A DNA stretch of 64,000 nucleotides from Alteromonas macleodii ATCC 27126 (lineage in GTDB: Bacteria > Pseudomonadota > Gammaproteobacteria > Enterobacterales > Alteromonadaceae), in assembly GCF_000172635.2 (NCBI RefSeq), contig NC_018632.1, forward strand, positions 2,976,001-3,040,000, in the 5' to 3' direction. Under the pieces are notes generated by a model, which worked only from the letters and a program-made list of their open reading frames with translations, was not told the DNA's origin and did no database searches. Below are positions 8,340 through 17,863 of the stretch, piece after piece (the stretch's first letter is position 1; every line of letters starts with the position of its first letter). Made by a program: the position numbers and the translations under genes.

Positions 8340-9623
8340 TTATTTTGCGCTCAGCATCTCTGCAACCTTATCAGATAAGGCATCGAAGCTGACCGTAACT
8401 TGTTCTTGACCATCGCGCAGTGGTTTAACACCTACTTCACGAGACTGCATTTCGTCATTGCCTAAAAGCAGCGCTAAACGTGCGCCTGTTTTATCTGCAC
8501 GCTTTAATTGTTTTTTAAAGTTGCCGCCGCCACAGTGCATCATTATGCGTGTATTAGGAAGCGTATTTCGAAGATGCTCTGCTACCTCAATAGCGTATGG
8601 CTGTGCCTCTTCGCCCATCGCCGTTACGTAAACGTCTGCGAAACTTGAGTCCTGACCTTCTTCGGTTAACGTGGTTAGCAACAGTACCAAACGTTCAATA
8701 CCCATAGCAAAACCAACCGCAGGCGTTGCTTTGCCCCCGAGTTGCTCTACCAAGCCATCGTAACGGCCTCCAGCACACACTGTACCTTGGGCTCCCAGGC
8801 TGTCTGTTACCCACTCAAACACAGTACGGTTGTAGTAATCTAATCCGCGCACTAGTCGAGGATTTATTTCAAACTCAATGCCTGCTTGCGTTAAGCGCGA
8901 ACACAAGGTTTCAAAATGTACTTTAGATTCTTCATCAAGATGATCGATTAGCGCTGGCGCATCGGCAATCGCAGCTTGAACATCAGGGTTCTTTGAATCG
9001 AGTACGCGAAGTGGATTCGTTTCAAGTCGACGCAGTGAATCTTCGTCGAGCTGGTCTGCACGCTGTTTTAAGAATTCAACCAGCGTATCGCGATATGCAG
9101 CGCGAGCTTCGTTTGAACCTAACGTATTAATTTGAAGTTTTACGTGCTGCTCAATACCAAAAGCTTTCCAAAAGCGTGCACTAAGAAGAATCACTTCTAA
9201 GTCGATGTCAGGGCCGTCCATACCGTAGGTCTCTACACCGAACTGATGGAACTGGCGATAACGCCCTTTTTGTGGACGTTCATGACGGAACATTGGCCCC
9301 ATGTACCACAGGCGTTGCTGCTGGTTGTACAATAAGCCGTGCTCGTTTCCTGCGCGCACGCAACTTGCCGTACCTTCTGGACGTAGCGTTAAGCTGTCGC
9401 CATTTCTATCTTCGAAGGTATACATTTCTTTTTCAACGATATCGGTAACTTCACCGATAGAACGTTTGAACAAGTCGGTGCTTTCAACGATGGGAGTACG
9501 TATTTCTTGGTAACCATAACTCGCCACAACCTGACGAAGTACAGATTCTACCTTCTGCCATGTACCGGAAATCTCCGGTAGGCAGTCATTCATGCCTCGA
9601 ATTGCCTGAATAGTCTTAGCCAC
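8340..9623 (-). CDS. hisS: Histidyl-tRNA synthetase HisS
   Basis: Class II synthetase that charges tRNA-His. The 427 residues contain motif 2 ([17 protein letters not shown]), the histidine-specific [12 protein letters not shown], a motif-3 region ([16 protein letters not shown]) and a C-terminal anticodon-binding domain starting with DVYVTAMG. The start codon is GTG at 9623, giving [16 protein letters not shown], the canonical N-terminus; no in-frame ATG gives a better match. yfgM begins 12 bases downstream. Its promoter appears to sit inside the ispG terminator hairpin (9662-9690). High confidence. Confidence 0.98.
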   Translation of the reverse strand: MAKTIQAIRGMNDCLPEISGTWQKVESVLRQVVASYGYQEIRTPIVESTDLFKRSIGEVTDIVEKEMYTFEDRNGDSLTLRPEGTASCVRAGNEHGLLYNQQQRLWYMGPMFRHERPQKGRYRQFHQFGVETYGMDGPDIDLEVILLSARFWKAFGIEQHVKLQINTLGSNEARAAYRDTLVEFLKQRADQLDEDSLRRLETNPLRVLDSKNPDVQAAIADAPALIDHLDEESKVHFETLCSRLTQAGIEFEINPRLVRGLDYYNRTVFEWVTDSLGAQGTVCAGGRYDGLVEQLGGKATPAVGFAMGIERLVLLLTTLTEEGQDSSFADVYVTAMGEEAQPYAIEVAEHLRNTLPNTRIMMHCGGGNFKKQLKRADKTGARLALLLGNDEMQSREVGVKPLRDGQEQVTVSFDALSDKVAEMLSAK

Positions 9624-9651
9624 GTGAAATTCTCATACTGCTAAATAGTGA

Positions 9652-9675
9652 AAAGCCCCGCATTATAGGGGCTTT
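9652..9675 (-). terminator. Terminator hairpin after ispG
   Basis: AAAGCCCC-N8-GGGGCTTT followed on the minus strand by TTCAC. A stable eight-pair stem in the gap between ispG and hisS; the T-run is short, so termination may be partial. Confidence 0.55.
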
Positions 9676-9690
9676 GGGAATAAACAACAA
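9662..9690 (-). promoter_or_regulatory. Probable hisS promoter, -10 box in terminator loop
   Basis: Minus strand: TTGTTG (9685-9690), 17-base spacer, TATAAT (9662-9667). The -10 box lies in the loop of the terminator hairpin and the spacer covers one stem arm. Leader to the hisS GTG is about 30 bases. Confidence 0.55.
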
Positions 9691-9705
9691 TGAACAAAAA
9701 ATGTC

Positions 9706-10824
9706 TCAGTCTTTAACCGAGACCTGAATTTTATTTTGTTCACTCATACGCGATGCTTTGGCGCGAATCTTAGCTTCAAGCTTATCCACTAGATCGTCGT
9801 TAGGAAGACGTTCTTTAACGCGCTTACCGTCTTCATATAGGCCGCTCATGTTACGTGCGCCAGTGAGGCCCAAATCAGACACTTCTGCTTCGCCTGGGCC
9901 GTTAACCACGCAACCGATGATAGAGACATCCATTGGCGTAAGAATATCTTCCAATCGCTGCTCAAGAGCATTCACCGTGCCGATTACATCGAATTCTTGT
10001 CGTGAACAACTCGGGCAAGCAATAAAGTTTATACCGCGCGAGCGAATACGCAGTGACTTCAGAATATCAAAGCCTACCTTGATTTCTTCCACCGGATCAG
10101 CGGCTAACGATACGCGCAACGTATCACCAATACCTTCAGCCAATAGCATACCTAAGCCAACGGCACTCTTCACGGCGCCGGCGCGCTGACCACCGGCTTC
10201 GGTAATACCTAAGTGAAGCGGCTGGTCTATTTTTTGTGCCAATAAACGATAGGCGCCAACAGCTAAGAAAACATCTGACGCTTTAACGCTGACTTTGAAT
10301 TGATCAAAGTTAAGTTTATCGAGAATATCCACATGACGCATTGCCGATTCAACCAGCGCTTCTGGCGTTGGCTCACCGTACTTCTCTTGTAAGTCTTTTT
10401 CTAACGAGCCACCGTTCACACCAATGCGAATAGGAATATTTTTGTCTTTTGCACAATCGACCACAGAGCGCACACGCTCCATATTACCTATGTTACCTGG
10501 GTTAATACGCAGACAATCTACGCCGTATTCAGCAACCTTAAGTGCGATACGGTAGTCGAAATGAATGTCTGCAACGAGTGGCACACTCACCTGCTTTTTA
10601 ATTTCTTTAAATGCTTCAGCCGCTTCCATCGTGGGCACAGATACTCGAACGATCTCCCCACCCACTGCAACAATACGGTTTATTTGATCGACGGTCGCTG
10701 CCACATCAGTGGTTCGCGTATTCGTCATAGATTGAACAGCAATGGGAGCGCCATCACCAATGGGGACGTTACCTACATTAATACGCGTAGACTTTCTGCG
10801 TTTAATAGGACTTTCTGCAAACAT
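9706..10824 (-). CDS. ispG: 4-hydroxy-3-methylbut-2-enyl diphosphate synthase IspG
   Basis: Iron-sulfur enzyme of the MEP isoprenoid pathway that converts MEcPP to HMBPP. The 372 residues show the N-terminal TIM-barrel sequence ([43 protein letters not shown]) and the C-terminal [4Fe-4S] ligands in CPSC and [10 protein letters not shown]. It lies nine bases after rodZ and continues the rlmN-pilW-rodZ-ispG unit, a gammaproteobacterial arrangement. As an Fe-S enzyme it depends on the SUF locus further right in this window. High confidence. Confidence 0.98.
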   Translation of the reverse strand: MFAESPIKRRKSTRINVGNVPIGDGAPIAVQSMTNTRTTDVAATVDQINRIVAVGGEIVRVSVPTMEAAEAFKEIKKQVSVPLVADIHFDYRIALKVAEYGVDCLRINPGNIGNMERVRSVVDCAKDKNIPIRIGVNGGSLEKDLQEKYGEPTPEALVESAMRHVDILDKLNFDQFKVSVKASDVFLAVGAYRLLAQKIDQPLHLGITEAGGQRAGAVKSAVGLGMLLAEGIGDTLRVSLAADPVEEIKVGFDILKSLRIRSRGINFIACPSCSRQEFDVIGTVNALEQRLEDILTPMDVSIIGCVVNGPGEAEVSDLGLTGARNMSGLYEDGKRVKERLPNDDLVDKLEAKIRAKASRMSEQNKIQVSVKD

Positions 10825-10832
10825 CTAATTAC

Positions 10833-11870
10833 CTATAAAGGAAGTGCGAAGCGAGCTGTTTTACCGTTTTGGTATGAAGAAATATCAACAGACTCGCCGT
10901 TAACTGATATGCGCACATTATCCGGTGCACCGAGCGTAACTTCAACAGGAGGAACGCCTTGAATTTCCATAACTCGTCCTTTTAGCTTTACCCCATAGGC
11001 AATAGCTTCTCCAGACGCGTCTTTTATATTAACCCAACAGTCATCGTCGAAAGTGAAAACCATAGCAATTGGCGCTGCATCAGACTGACTATTCACATTA
11101 AGGTTGGGTTGGGGTTCGTTACTATTCGCAGAATCAACCAGAGCGGTTAGGTTATTGCTATCATTTACCTCTGTATCGGGTGCTGAGATTGCACCATCAT
11201 TCAAGCTACCGTCTTGGTTAAAACCGCTATCTTGGTCGCTGAATGCACCGCTGGTTTCTGAGCTTGTACTATCGCTCACGCCCGTGTCTAGCTGATTGTT
11301 TCCAGCCGTATCACCCTGCGACGACGAGGCGTCAGTAGTTACATTGTCGGTATCTGTGCCCGCCGATGGGACAGGCGTATTAGCGGCTTCTCGCTTAACA
11401 GCCTCACTAAGTGGCAGTTCAGCTACCGTGTCGTCACTAGGCTGTTGATACCACCACACGACAACGGCGGCAATAATAAGAAGTAAAATAACATAAGTTA
11501 CCATCATCCACCTGTCATCGTGTGTCTGTTTTGCGACACGCTTTGAAAAGCTCTGTAATTTCTCTGAAGACGGTACAGATGTTTGATTGTGGAAGCGTTC
11601 GAATGCCTCAATAACTTCTTGAGAATTCATGCCTAATTGCTTGGCATAATTTCTCACGTATCCTTTTGTAAAAGTCACCGAAGACTTTTCATCAATGACA
11701 TCATTTTCTAAATCATTGATTTGCTTAGCTTTCAAAAATAATTTATCAGCAATATCTTGTTGAGACAAACCTAGCGTTTCACGGCGCGCTTTTAGCATTG
11801 CCCCTGGACTTGGCGTGTTTTCTTGTTGTTGCGAAGTAACTTCTTGATTCGCTTTTTCTTCCGACACCAT
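10833..11870 (-). CDS. rodZ: Cytoskeleton protein RodZ
   Basis: Bitopic membrane protein that links MreB filaments to the cell-wall elongation machinery. The 345 residues contain an N-terminal helix-turn-helix domain (ARRETLGLSQQDIADKLFLK, about 28-90), a basic juxtamembrane region and one membrane segment (about 121-142, MMVTYVILLLIIAAVVVWWY). A long Ser/Thr/Asp/Asn-rich periplasmic linker (about 150-260) leads to the C-terminal DUF4115 domain (FDDDCWVNIKDASGEAIAYGVKLKG). Seven bases separate it from pilW. The linker is low-complexity and probably varies between strains. High confidence. Confidence 0.96.
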   Translation of the reverse strand: MVSEEKANQEVTSQQQENTPSPGAMLKARRETLGLSQQDIADKLFLKAKQINDLENDVIDEKSSVTFTKGYVRNYAKQLGMNSQEVIEAFERFHNQTSVPSSEKLQSFSKRVAKQTHDDRWMMVTYVILLLIIAAVVVWWYQQPSDDTVAELPLSEAVKREAANTPVPSAGTDTDNVTTDASSSQGDTAGNNQLDTGVSDSTSSETSGAFSDQDSGFNQDGSLNDGAISAPDTEVNDSNNLTALVDSANSNEPQPNLNVNSQSDAAPIAMVFTFDDDCWVNIKDASGEAIAYGVKLKGRVMEIQGVPPVEVTLGAPDNVRISVNGESVDISSYQNGKTARFALPL

Positions 11871-11876
11871 TAAACC

Positions 11877-13067
11877 TTATTCCTCCTGCATACTCGGTGG
11901 TACTAACCAAAGCGTCTGACCAGCAATAATAGCGCCAGTATTTTCAAGGTTATTCCACTCTTGCAGTGTTGCCATTTTGATATTGTGCAATAAAGAAATA
12001 CGATATAAGTTTTCACCTTCTTTTACTACATGGAATTTATCACTTTGCACAGATAATTCAGTATTTTGTGCTTTTTCTGGTGTGTTAGCTGTGGCTGTAG
12101 GAGCGTTGTCGGTGTTATTGCTCTGAGATTGACGCTGAGCGTCGTTGTCTTGGGCGACGCTCTTTTCATTTTCTTTATCGTTTGATGATGTTTGTGTAAG
12201 CCCGTCGGTATTTGTTTGGTTTTCGCTTATTTGTGTTTCAAAATCGTTTGGCTGTGTAGATTTGACGGTTTTAACCACTTTGTTTTGCATACTTTCACGT
12301 TGCACTAAGTAACGTTTAGTAAGCTCACTTTCAGGGAACAATGACATCATCATTTCGCCATACCCCTTTGCAGTCTCTAGATCCCCTTTCCCTTTGGCTA
12401 TTTCATAAGCTAACCACAATGAATCTGGCGTAACTTTGGCAACACGTTCGTATTTTCGTAACGTAGATTCAGCAAGTTCCCACTGTTCTGAAACCGTGTA
12501 AAGTTCACTGAGTAAGAACAGGCTTTTGCCCCTAGCAGGCTGATGTTTTAATGCGTCTTGAAAATAGCCGATCGCTTCATCTAGCTTACCTTGACTTTGC
12601 GCGCACAATGCCAAGTTCTCGTAGGTTTGCGCTGCGTTAGCGTAAAGCCTGTTATTTATCGCATCAAAGAAATACGCTTTGGCTTTTTCGTATTCGCCGT
12701 TTTGGCATTTAAACGCGCCATAACTGTTGGCAATATCGCCATTGTTAGGCGCTAGGTCGATAGCAGTTTCATAGTACTCTTCCGCTCGAAGGTTATCGCC
12801 CACCAGTTGATAGTAATATGCCATAGCGAACTGAACGTCTGCAGAGCGTGGATTAAACTCAAGCGCTTTGTCGAGGTTCTTTTTTGCCTGCGTGTAGTTG
12901 TTATTTTGAAGGTAGGTAAGACCAAGGGACATGCGTGTTTTGGCAGCTTCTTCGTGATCGAAGTTACCGCCATACAACCCTGACTGGCTATTACTGACAC
13001 AGCCAGAAGTGAAAATAATCGCGCTTAAAAAGCCAATTTTAAGTGAAGTTCGCAATCCCGCAACCAT
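11877..13067 (-). CDS. pilW: Type IV pilus biogenesis/stability lipoprotein PilW with C-terminal LysM
   Basis: TPR lipoprotein needed for outer-membrane PilQ secretin assembly in type IV pilus systems. The signal peptide ends in lipobox TSGC (Cys23). About six TPR-like repeats follow (LGLTYLQNNNYTQAKKNLDKALEFNP, MAYYYQLVGDNLRAEEYYETAIDLAPN, LDEAIGYFQDALKHQP and others). PilW/PilF proteins are usually about 250 residues; this one is 396 because of a Gln/Asn/Ser-rich linker (about 270-345) and a LysM peptidoglycan-binding domain (about 346-392, HVVKEGENLYRISLLH...GQTLWLVPP). It sits between rlmN and rodZ, as in many gammaproteobacteria. Confidence 0.93.
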   Translation of the reverse strand: MVAGLRTSLKIGFLSAIIFTSGCVSNSQSGLYGGNFDHEEAAKTRMSLGLTYLQNNNYTQAKKNLDKALEFNPRSADVQFAMAYYYQLVGDNLRAEEYYETAIDLAPNNGDIANSYGAFKCQNGEYEKAKAYFFDAINNRLYANAAQTYENLALCAQSQGKLDEAIGYFQDALKHQPARGKSLFLLSELYTVSEQWELAESTLRKYERVAKVTPDSLWLAYEIAKGKGDLETAKGYGEMMMSLFPESELTKRYLVQRESMQNKVVKTVKSTQPNDFETQISENQTNTDGLTQTSSNDKENEKSVAQDNDAQRQSQSNNTDNAPTATANTPEKAQNTELSVQSDKFHVVKEGENLYRISLLHNIKMATLQEWNNLENTGAIIAGQTLWLVPPSMQEE

Positions 13068-13091
13068 AGTCTTACCCTAATATCTTAATGA

Positions 13092-14208
13092 TTATTGGGC
13101 CATTTTTACTGAAATTGCTTCGCCCTTCACCTGTTTTTTTAACATTCTTTTCGTTCTGTCTACCACATCACCCACTAATTGACCGCATGCTGCGTCGATA
13201 TCATCACCTCGCGTTTTACGCACAACGGTTGTAAACCCATATTCCATAAGCACTTTTGCGAATCTATCAATACGCGAATTGCTTGAACATGTATAAGGCG
13301 AACCTGGGTAAGGGTTAAATGGTATTAAGTTTATTTTACTAGGTGTGTCTTTCAATACCTTTGCCAACTGGTGCGCTTGTTCAGTGCTGTCATTGATGTT
13401 TGAAAGCATAATATTCTACCGTTACACGGCCTTGGTTCGCTTTAGATTTGGCCAGATAACGACGTACGCCTGCTAAGAAGGCTTCGATATTGTACTTCTT
13501 ATTGATAGGCACGATTTCGTTGCGCAACTCATCGGTGGGTGCGTGTAGTGAAATAGCTAACGCTACGTCTATTTGGTCACCCAACATATCTAGCGCAGGT
13601 ACTACACCAGATGTACTTAGCGTAACGCGGCGTTTAGACAGGCCGAAACCGAAATCGTCCAGCATAATATCCATTGCTGGTACAACGTTTTTAAGGTTAA
13701 GCAGTGGCTCACCCATACCCATCATTACTACGTTAGTGATAGGGCGTTTGCTTGAGTCTTTTGAAAGACCAAGGAAAGTAGCTACACGCCATACCTGACC
13801 AATAATTTCACTTACACTTAGGTTACGGTTAAACCCCTGCTGCGCCGTTGAACAGAAAGTACACTCTAGCGCGCAACCTACCTGTGATGACACGCAAAGC
13901 GTTGCACGGTCAGTTTCTGGGATCCAAACAGATTCAACTTCCTGACCACCTTCAAGGGTAAGTGCAAACTTAATAGTGCCGTCGCTCGCTTCTTGAAAGT
14001 ATGCAATTTCAGGCGCTTTAATTTCGCAATTTTCAATGAGCATCGCGCGAAGGTTTTTATTGAGGTTACTCATTTCCTCGAAATCGCTGATACCGTGCTG
14101 GTAAATCCATTTCATCACCTGATCGGCACGAAACGGTTTCTCGCCCATTTCTTTGAAGAAATTGCGCAAGCCTTCGCGATTTAAGTTTAATAAGTTAGTT
14201 TTTGCCAT
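13092..14208 (-). pseudogene. rlmN: 23S rRNA/tRNA adenine-C2 methyltransferase RlmN, broken by a frameshift
   Basis: Radical-SAM enzyme that methylates A2503 of 23S rRNA and A37 of some tRNAs. The coding sequence is split. The first frame (14208 to 13390) runs normally through the CxxxCxxC cluster motif (Cys112, Cys116, Cys119) and GRVTVEYY, then terminates. The second frame (13409 to 13092) carries the rest, from [13 protein letters not shown] to [15 protein letters not shown], which includes the methyl-accepting cysteine. The family reads VEYVMLSNIND at the join. Loss of two bases (or gain of one) near 13405-13412 explains the shift. As sequenced neither half can be active. A base-calling error is likely because yajC shows the same problem. 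Confidence 0.9.
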
Positions 14209-14522
14209 GAATAAGATGACCCTTTTACCTTCGAGGGATGCCCCTCTTACTACTGAATACGGTGTAAAAACCAGCGATTCGACTATGTCTTGAACGACAT
14301 TTAAGAAAAAGAAAAGCGCTGATTAAAATTTGCGCGGATTTTACCACAGATGAGATTTGAGAAAAAGCCGATTTAACGCAGAGAAACGTTAAGTTTGGCA
14401 ATGCGCGAGAAGCGTGGTTTAGCTTGCCTAAATGAGCGCCGAGCAAAGCAGCATAAAGCGTGCTCAGACGCTCAGAAACAAAAAACGGGGCTTATAGCCC
14501 CGTTAATTCTACCTACGTAATC
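14209..14522. other. 314-base intergenic region between rlmN and ndk
   Basis: Contains the ndk terminator (14482-14506) at its left end and a possible weak rlmN promoter on the minus strand (TAAAAT at 14338-14343). I see no supportable gene. Confidence 0.4.
14482..14506 (-). terminator. Rho-independent terminator of ndk
   Basis: On the minus strand AACGGGGC-TATAA-GCCCCGTTTTTTG forms an eight-pair stem with a T-run, about 17 bases after the ndk stop. Confidence 0.85.
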
Positions 14523-14954
14523 TTAGCGAGTACGTGGGCAGATTTCTTCTTCAGAGAAGAAGTAAGCAATTTCACGTGCTGCTGACTCAGGTGCGTCAGA
14601 ACCGTGAACTGCGTTTTCGTCGATTGACGCAGCGTAGTCTGAACGCAGTGTACCTGCAGCTGCATCAGCTGGGTTAGTTGCGCCCATGATTTCACGGTTA
14701 GCTAGAACTGCGTTTTCGCCTTCTAGTACTTGAACCATAACAGGACCAGACGTCATGAAGTCTACAAGTGCGCCGAAGAAAGGACGCTCTTTGTGTTCTG
14801 CATAAAAGCCTTCTGCTTGCTCTTTGCTCATGTGGATCATCTTAGATGCCACGATGCGAAGACCTGCAGATTCGAAACGGTTGTAAATTGCACCGATTAC
14901 GTTTTTAGCTACCGCATCAGGCTTGATAATCGAAAAAGTACGCTCAAGAGCCAT
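14523..14954 (-). CDS. ndk: Nucleoside diphosphate kinase
   Basis: Transfers the gamma phosphate between nucleoside di- and triphosphates through a phosphohistidine. The 143 residues match the family length and sequence: [15 protein letters not shown] at the start, [16 protein letters not shown], and the active-site histidine in [13 protein letters not shown]. It is transcribed alone, with its own promoter (15005-15033) and terminator (14482-14506). In E. coli ndk is likewise next to rlmN. High confidence. Confidence 0.98.
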   Translation of the reverse strand: MALERTFSIIKPDAVAKNVIGAIYNRFESAGLRIVASKMIHMSKEQAEGFYAEHKERPFFGALVDFMTSGPVMVQVLEGENAVLANREIMGATNPADAAAGTLRSDYAASIDENAVHGSDAPESAAREIAYFFSEEEICPRTR

Positions 14955-15004
14955 GTTCTCTCTCCAAACAAATAGTGTGTGTATCTTTAAAATTTTGGCC
15001 GCGA

Positions 15005-15033
15005 ATTATAGGCAATAAATAGCAGCTTGACCA
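15005..15033 (-). promoter_or_regulatory. Probable sigma-70 promoter of ndk
   Basis: Minus strand: TGGTCA (15028-15033), 17-base spacer, consensus TATAAT (15005-15010), about 50 bases before the ndk ATG. Confidence 0.55.
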
Positions 15034-15210
15034 GAGCCTTTATCAAATCAGATATAAAGTACTGTTTTTATGCGCAAATGTAGAGAAAGGTTAGCCTGTT
15101 GGCGATGACAATATGATGACAGCGTACAGATTATTTTGCACAGAACTAATTATCGAGGACTCACCTGCCCCACTGCCTTTACTATGAAACCCTAAAACGG
15201 CTTAAAGAAA

Positions 15211-15236
15211 CCAACGCTTAAAAAGTTAAGCGTTGG
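15211..15236 (-). terminator. Terminator hairpin at the end of the SUF operon
   Basis: Perfect 11-pair inverted repeat CCAACGCTTAA / TTAAGCGTTGG with a four-base loop, followed on the minus strand by TTTCTTT. The sufE stop codon lies inside the hairpin (15226-15228). It can also act weakly on the plus strand, where CTTTT follows. Confidence 0.7.
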
Positions 15237-15636
15237 CTTTTGCTAATTCTTGAATTTTACCCACAATGGCGCGTAAGCCATTGCCGCGGGTTGGCGTTAT
15301 ATGACGCTCTAGGTCTAGTGCTTCAAAATAGCCGTCGATATCAAACGCCAAAATATCTGTTGGCGTTTTGTCATTATAAGCGGCAAGTACTAACGCAAGC
15401 AGCCCTTGAACGATAACTGCATCGCTGTCTACGTCAAAGTTGATTTTATTGCCGTCGTAAGACTCCACCAGCCAAACGCTGCTCTGACACCCTTTGACCA
15501 AACGCTCGGGTGTTTTAGCATCTTCAGGCAAGCCCGGAATAGATTTCCCTAAATCAATGATGTACTGATAACGCTGTTCCCAATCGTCGAAGAACGCTAA
15601 ATCATCAATAATTTCGTCACTGCTAGGTAGTTGCAT
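15226..15636 (-). CDS. sufE: SufE-type sulfur acceptor
   Basis: Accepts persulfide sulfur from SufS and passes it to the SufBCD scaffold. The 136 residues contain the acceptor cysteine in VKGCQSSVWL (Cys50), the region LVLAAYNDKTPTDI, and the C-terminal pattern HITPTRGNGLRAIVGKIQ typical of SufE/CsdE. It is the last gene of the operon, about 60 bases after sufT, and its stop codon falls within the terminator stem. CsdE is a close relative, but the genomic context favours SufE. Confidence 0.95.
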   Translation of the reverse strand: MQLPSSDEIIDDLAFFDDWEQRYQYIIDLGKSIPGLPEDAKTPERLVKGCQSSVWLVESYDGNKINFDVDSDAVIVQGLLALVLAAYNDKTPTDILAFDIDGYFEALDLERHITPTRGNGLRAIVGKIQELAKANA

Positions 15637-15695
15637 TGCTATTTCCGCTTAATTTGTTTGAAAAATTGTGTGATTAAATTTCACTGTGTGGATGA

Positions 15696-16229
15696 TTAGA
15701 AGAACAGGCCTGCTTCAAGCTGTGCTTCTTCACTCATCATATCACGGGACCATGCAGGGTCGAATACAAGCTCTACGTTGACGTTTTTAACATGGGGAAC
15801 CATGGCAACGCGGTATTCAACGTCGCCAACCAATACTGGGCCCATGCCACAGCCTGGTGCGGTCAGGGTCATATCAATATTAACGCTGCCTGTGCCTTGG
15901 TCAATTTCCACTTTGTAGATAAGACCAAGGGATACAAGGTTGATAGGGATCTCAGGGTCAAAGATAGTTTCAAGCGCATCCCACACTTGCTGTTCGCTAA
16001 TGTGACCATCTTCTGGCGCGTCAAAGCTTAATGTCATCGCCTTACGGCCAATAGCACCTGCATCAGTACCGTCGATGCGGTACATGTTGCCGCGCCACGT
16101 TACCGTATAGTTACCACCGAGCTCTTGGGTGATATTCACAAACTCGCCTTCAGGGATCACGGTAGGATTGCCCGCTGGAACCAAGCGCGCTTTACAGTCG
16201 CGCTCGGTGGTCACCATTTTTTGCTTCAT
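15696..16229 (-). CDS. sufT: Fe-S assembly protein SufT (DUF59/MIP18 family)
   Basis: Auxiliary factor in Fe-S protein maturation; in other bacteria SufT supports cluster delivery under high demand. The 177 residues have a unique N-terminal part (about 1-80) and a C-terminal DUF59 domain (VWDALETIFDPEIPINLVSLGLIYKVEI, TLTAPGCGMGPVLVGDVE, VELVFDPAWSRDMMSEEA). The conserved DPE and GCGM motifs are present. It lies between the A-type carrier and sufE, consistent with a role in the same pathway. Good confidence in family, moderate in mechanism. Confidence 0.92.
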   Translation of the reverse strand: MKQKMVTTERDCKARLVPAGNPTVIPEGEFVNITQELGGNYTVTWRGNMYRIDGTDAGAIGRKAMTLSFDAPEDGHISEQQVWDALETIFDPEIPINLVSLGLIYKVEIDQGTGSVNIDMTLTAPGCGMGPVLVGDVEYRVAMVPHVKNVNVELVFDPAWSRDMMSEEAQLEAGLFF

Positions 16230-16279
16230 AAGCTACTTAGTACTCTTTGTTCTACCACTGATGGCCTTTGACGTGGCAC

Positions 16280-16636
16280 TTAGCCAACGTTAAAGCTTTC
16301 ACCGCATCCGCACTCATCAACCACGTTCGGGTTGTTGTATTTAATGACGCCGTTCACACCTTCTGTAACGTAATCAATTTCAGTATTACGCAGTAGGTCG
16401 GTGGCATCTGCAGCAACGGCTACGTTAAGTAGTGGCGAAATTTCAACAATTTCGTCATCGGCTTGCGCACTATCTGCGAAATCAAGCACATAAGCGTAAC
16501 CTGTACAGCCGCTTACTTTTGTCGATAAACGAATTAACTGACCAGGCTTGTCTTTAAGCTTACTTTCGAAATGCTTAACGGCACTGTCAGTTAGCGAAAT
16601 GAGCTTTGTACTAGGTACGAAAGTTTCAACACTCAT
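16280..16636 (-). CDS. sufA: A-type Fe-S carrier (SufA/IscA family)
   Basis: Carrier that transfers assembled clusters to target proteins. The 118 residues have the three conserved cysteines: Cys44 in VSGCTGYAY, and Cys109 and Cys111 in ECGCGESF. The core I-x-x-L-x-D-x-A-x-x-x-x pattern is visible near the start. It begins nine bases after sufS. It is also similar to IscA; operon context makes SufA the better name. Confidence 0.93.
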   Translation of the reverse strand: MSVETFVPSTKLISLTDSAVKHFESKLKDKPGQLIRLSTKVSGCTGYAYVLDFADSAQADDEIVEISPLLNVAVAADATDLLRNTEIDYVTEGVNGVIKYNNPNVVDECGCGESFNVG

Positions 16637-16645
16637 AATGCCTCC

Positions 16646-17863
16646 TTAGGCCAACATCATTTTTGCTTTTTTAAGCGCAGCAAATAGGCTGTCTACTTCT
16701 TCAAGCGTATTGTAAATTGAGAACGACGCACGGGCAGTACCCGGTATACCGAAGCGCTTCATTAGCGGCTGTGCACAGTTGTCACCGGTGCGGATCGCAA
16801 CGCCTTGTCTATCCAGAATGAAGCCCACGTCCGCCGGGTGCGCACCTTCAAGTAGAAAGCTCAGCACGCCTACCTTGTTAGGTGCCGTACCGATTATCCG
16901 CATACCGTCAAACGCTTCGGCCTGCTCTGTAGCATAGGCAAGCAGCTTTTGTTCATGTTCATGCAAAGCATTGACATCAAGAGCACTAAACCAATCTACT
17001 GCAGCGCCCATACCAATGGCACCTGCGATGTTTGGCGTACCGGCTTCTAATCGATTTGGCAATGCTCCCCATGTGGCTTCATGGTAGGTCACGTCTTTGA
17101 TCATCTCGCCGCCTACCTGCCAAACAGGCCAGGTTTCTAGCACCTCTTTTTTGCCCCACAGACAGCCAATGCCCGTTGGGCCGAATAGCTTGTGGCCTGA
17201 AAACGCGTAAAAATCACAGCCAATGTCTTGTACGTCAACACCGCCGTGAGCAATGCCCTGTGCGCCATCAACCAGCACCCATGCGCCAACCGCTTTCGCT
17301 TTTTCAGTCAGCAGTTTAATTGGGTTCACCGTACCTAGTGCATTCGATACGTGGGGAAACGCCACTAGCTTTGTGTTTTCAGACAGCAGTCTATCGAAAG
17401 CGTCTACGTCTAACTCTCCGCTGTCGAAAATAGGTACAACATTTAGCGTTGCACCAGAACGGCGACACGCTTGTTGCCAAGTAACCAAGTTTGCGTGGTG
17501 CTCAAGCTCGGTCACCATTACTTCGTCACCTTCGCTTAGTAGCTGTCCAAGACCATTGGCGACTATATTGATGGCTTCTGTGGTGCCGGATGTCCAAATA
17601 ACTTCTTCACGCGCTTTCGCGTTAATGAACTTTGCAACGCTGGAACGTGCATTTTCGTAACGGCGCGTGGCTTCATCCGATAAATGGTGCGCACCGCGGT
17701 GCACGTTTGCATTCGTCCCCGTGTAAAAATCTACTAAGGCGTCGATAACGGCCTGAGGTTTTTGTGTTGTTGCCGCGTTATCTAGGTAGACCAGCGGCTT
17801 GCCGTCTACCGTTTTAGATAAAATAGGAAACTGGGCACGAAGTGCTGCAACGTCTAAGCTCAT
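16646..17863 (-). CDS. sufS: Cysteine desulfurase SufS
   Basis: PLP enzyme (class V aminotransferase fold, type II desulfurase) that removes sulfur from cysteine and hands it to SufE. The 405 residues show VYLDNAATTQKPQAVIDAL, VHRGAHHLSDEAT, the PLP lysine in FSGHKLFGPTGIG, and the catalytic cysteine in RTGDNCAQPLMKRFG. Its start overlaps the sufD stop by four bases, indicating translational coupling. This is the second cysteine desulfurase of the locus; the other (21709-22875) is IscS-type. High confidence. Confidence 0.97.
   Translation of the reverse strand: MSLDVAALRAQFPILSKTVDGKPLVYLDNAATTQKPQAVIDALVDFYTGTNANVHRGAHHLSDEATRRYENARSSVAKFINAKAREEVIWTSGTTEAINIVANGLGQLLSEGDEVMVTELEHHANLVTWQQACRRSGATLNVVPIFDSGELDVDAFDRLLSENTKLVAFPHVSNALGTVNPIKLLTEKAKAVGAWVLVDGAQGIAHGGVDVQDIGCDFYAFSGHKLFGPTGIGCLWGKKEVLETWPVWQVGGEMIKDVTYHEATWGALPNRLEAGTPNIAGAIGMGAAVDWFSALDVNALHEHEQKLLAYATEQAEAFDGMRIIGTAPNKVGVLSFLLEGAHPADVGFILDRQGVAIRTGDNCAQPLMKRFGIPGTARASFSIYNTLEEVDSLFAALKKAKMMLA

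Noticed and set aside
13390-13409. Programmed frameshift in rlmN
   Set aside because: No slippery heptamer or downstream structure was seen, and RlmN is not known to use recoding. An indel is simpler.
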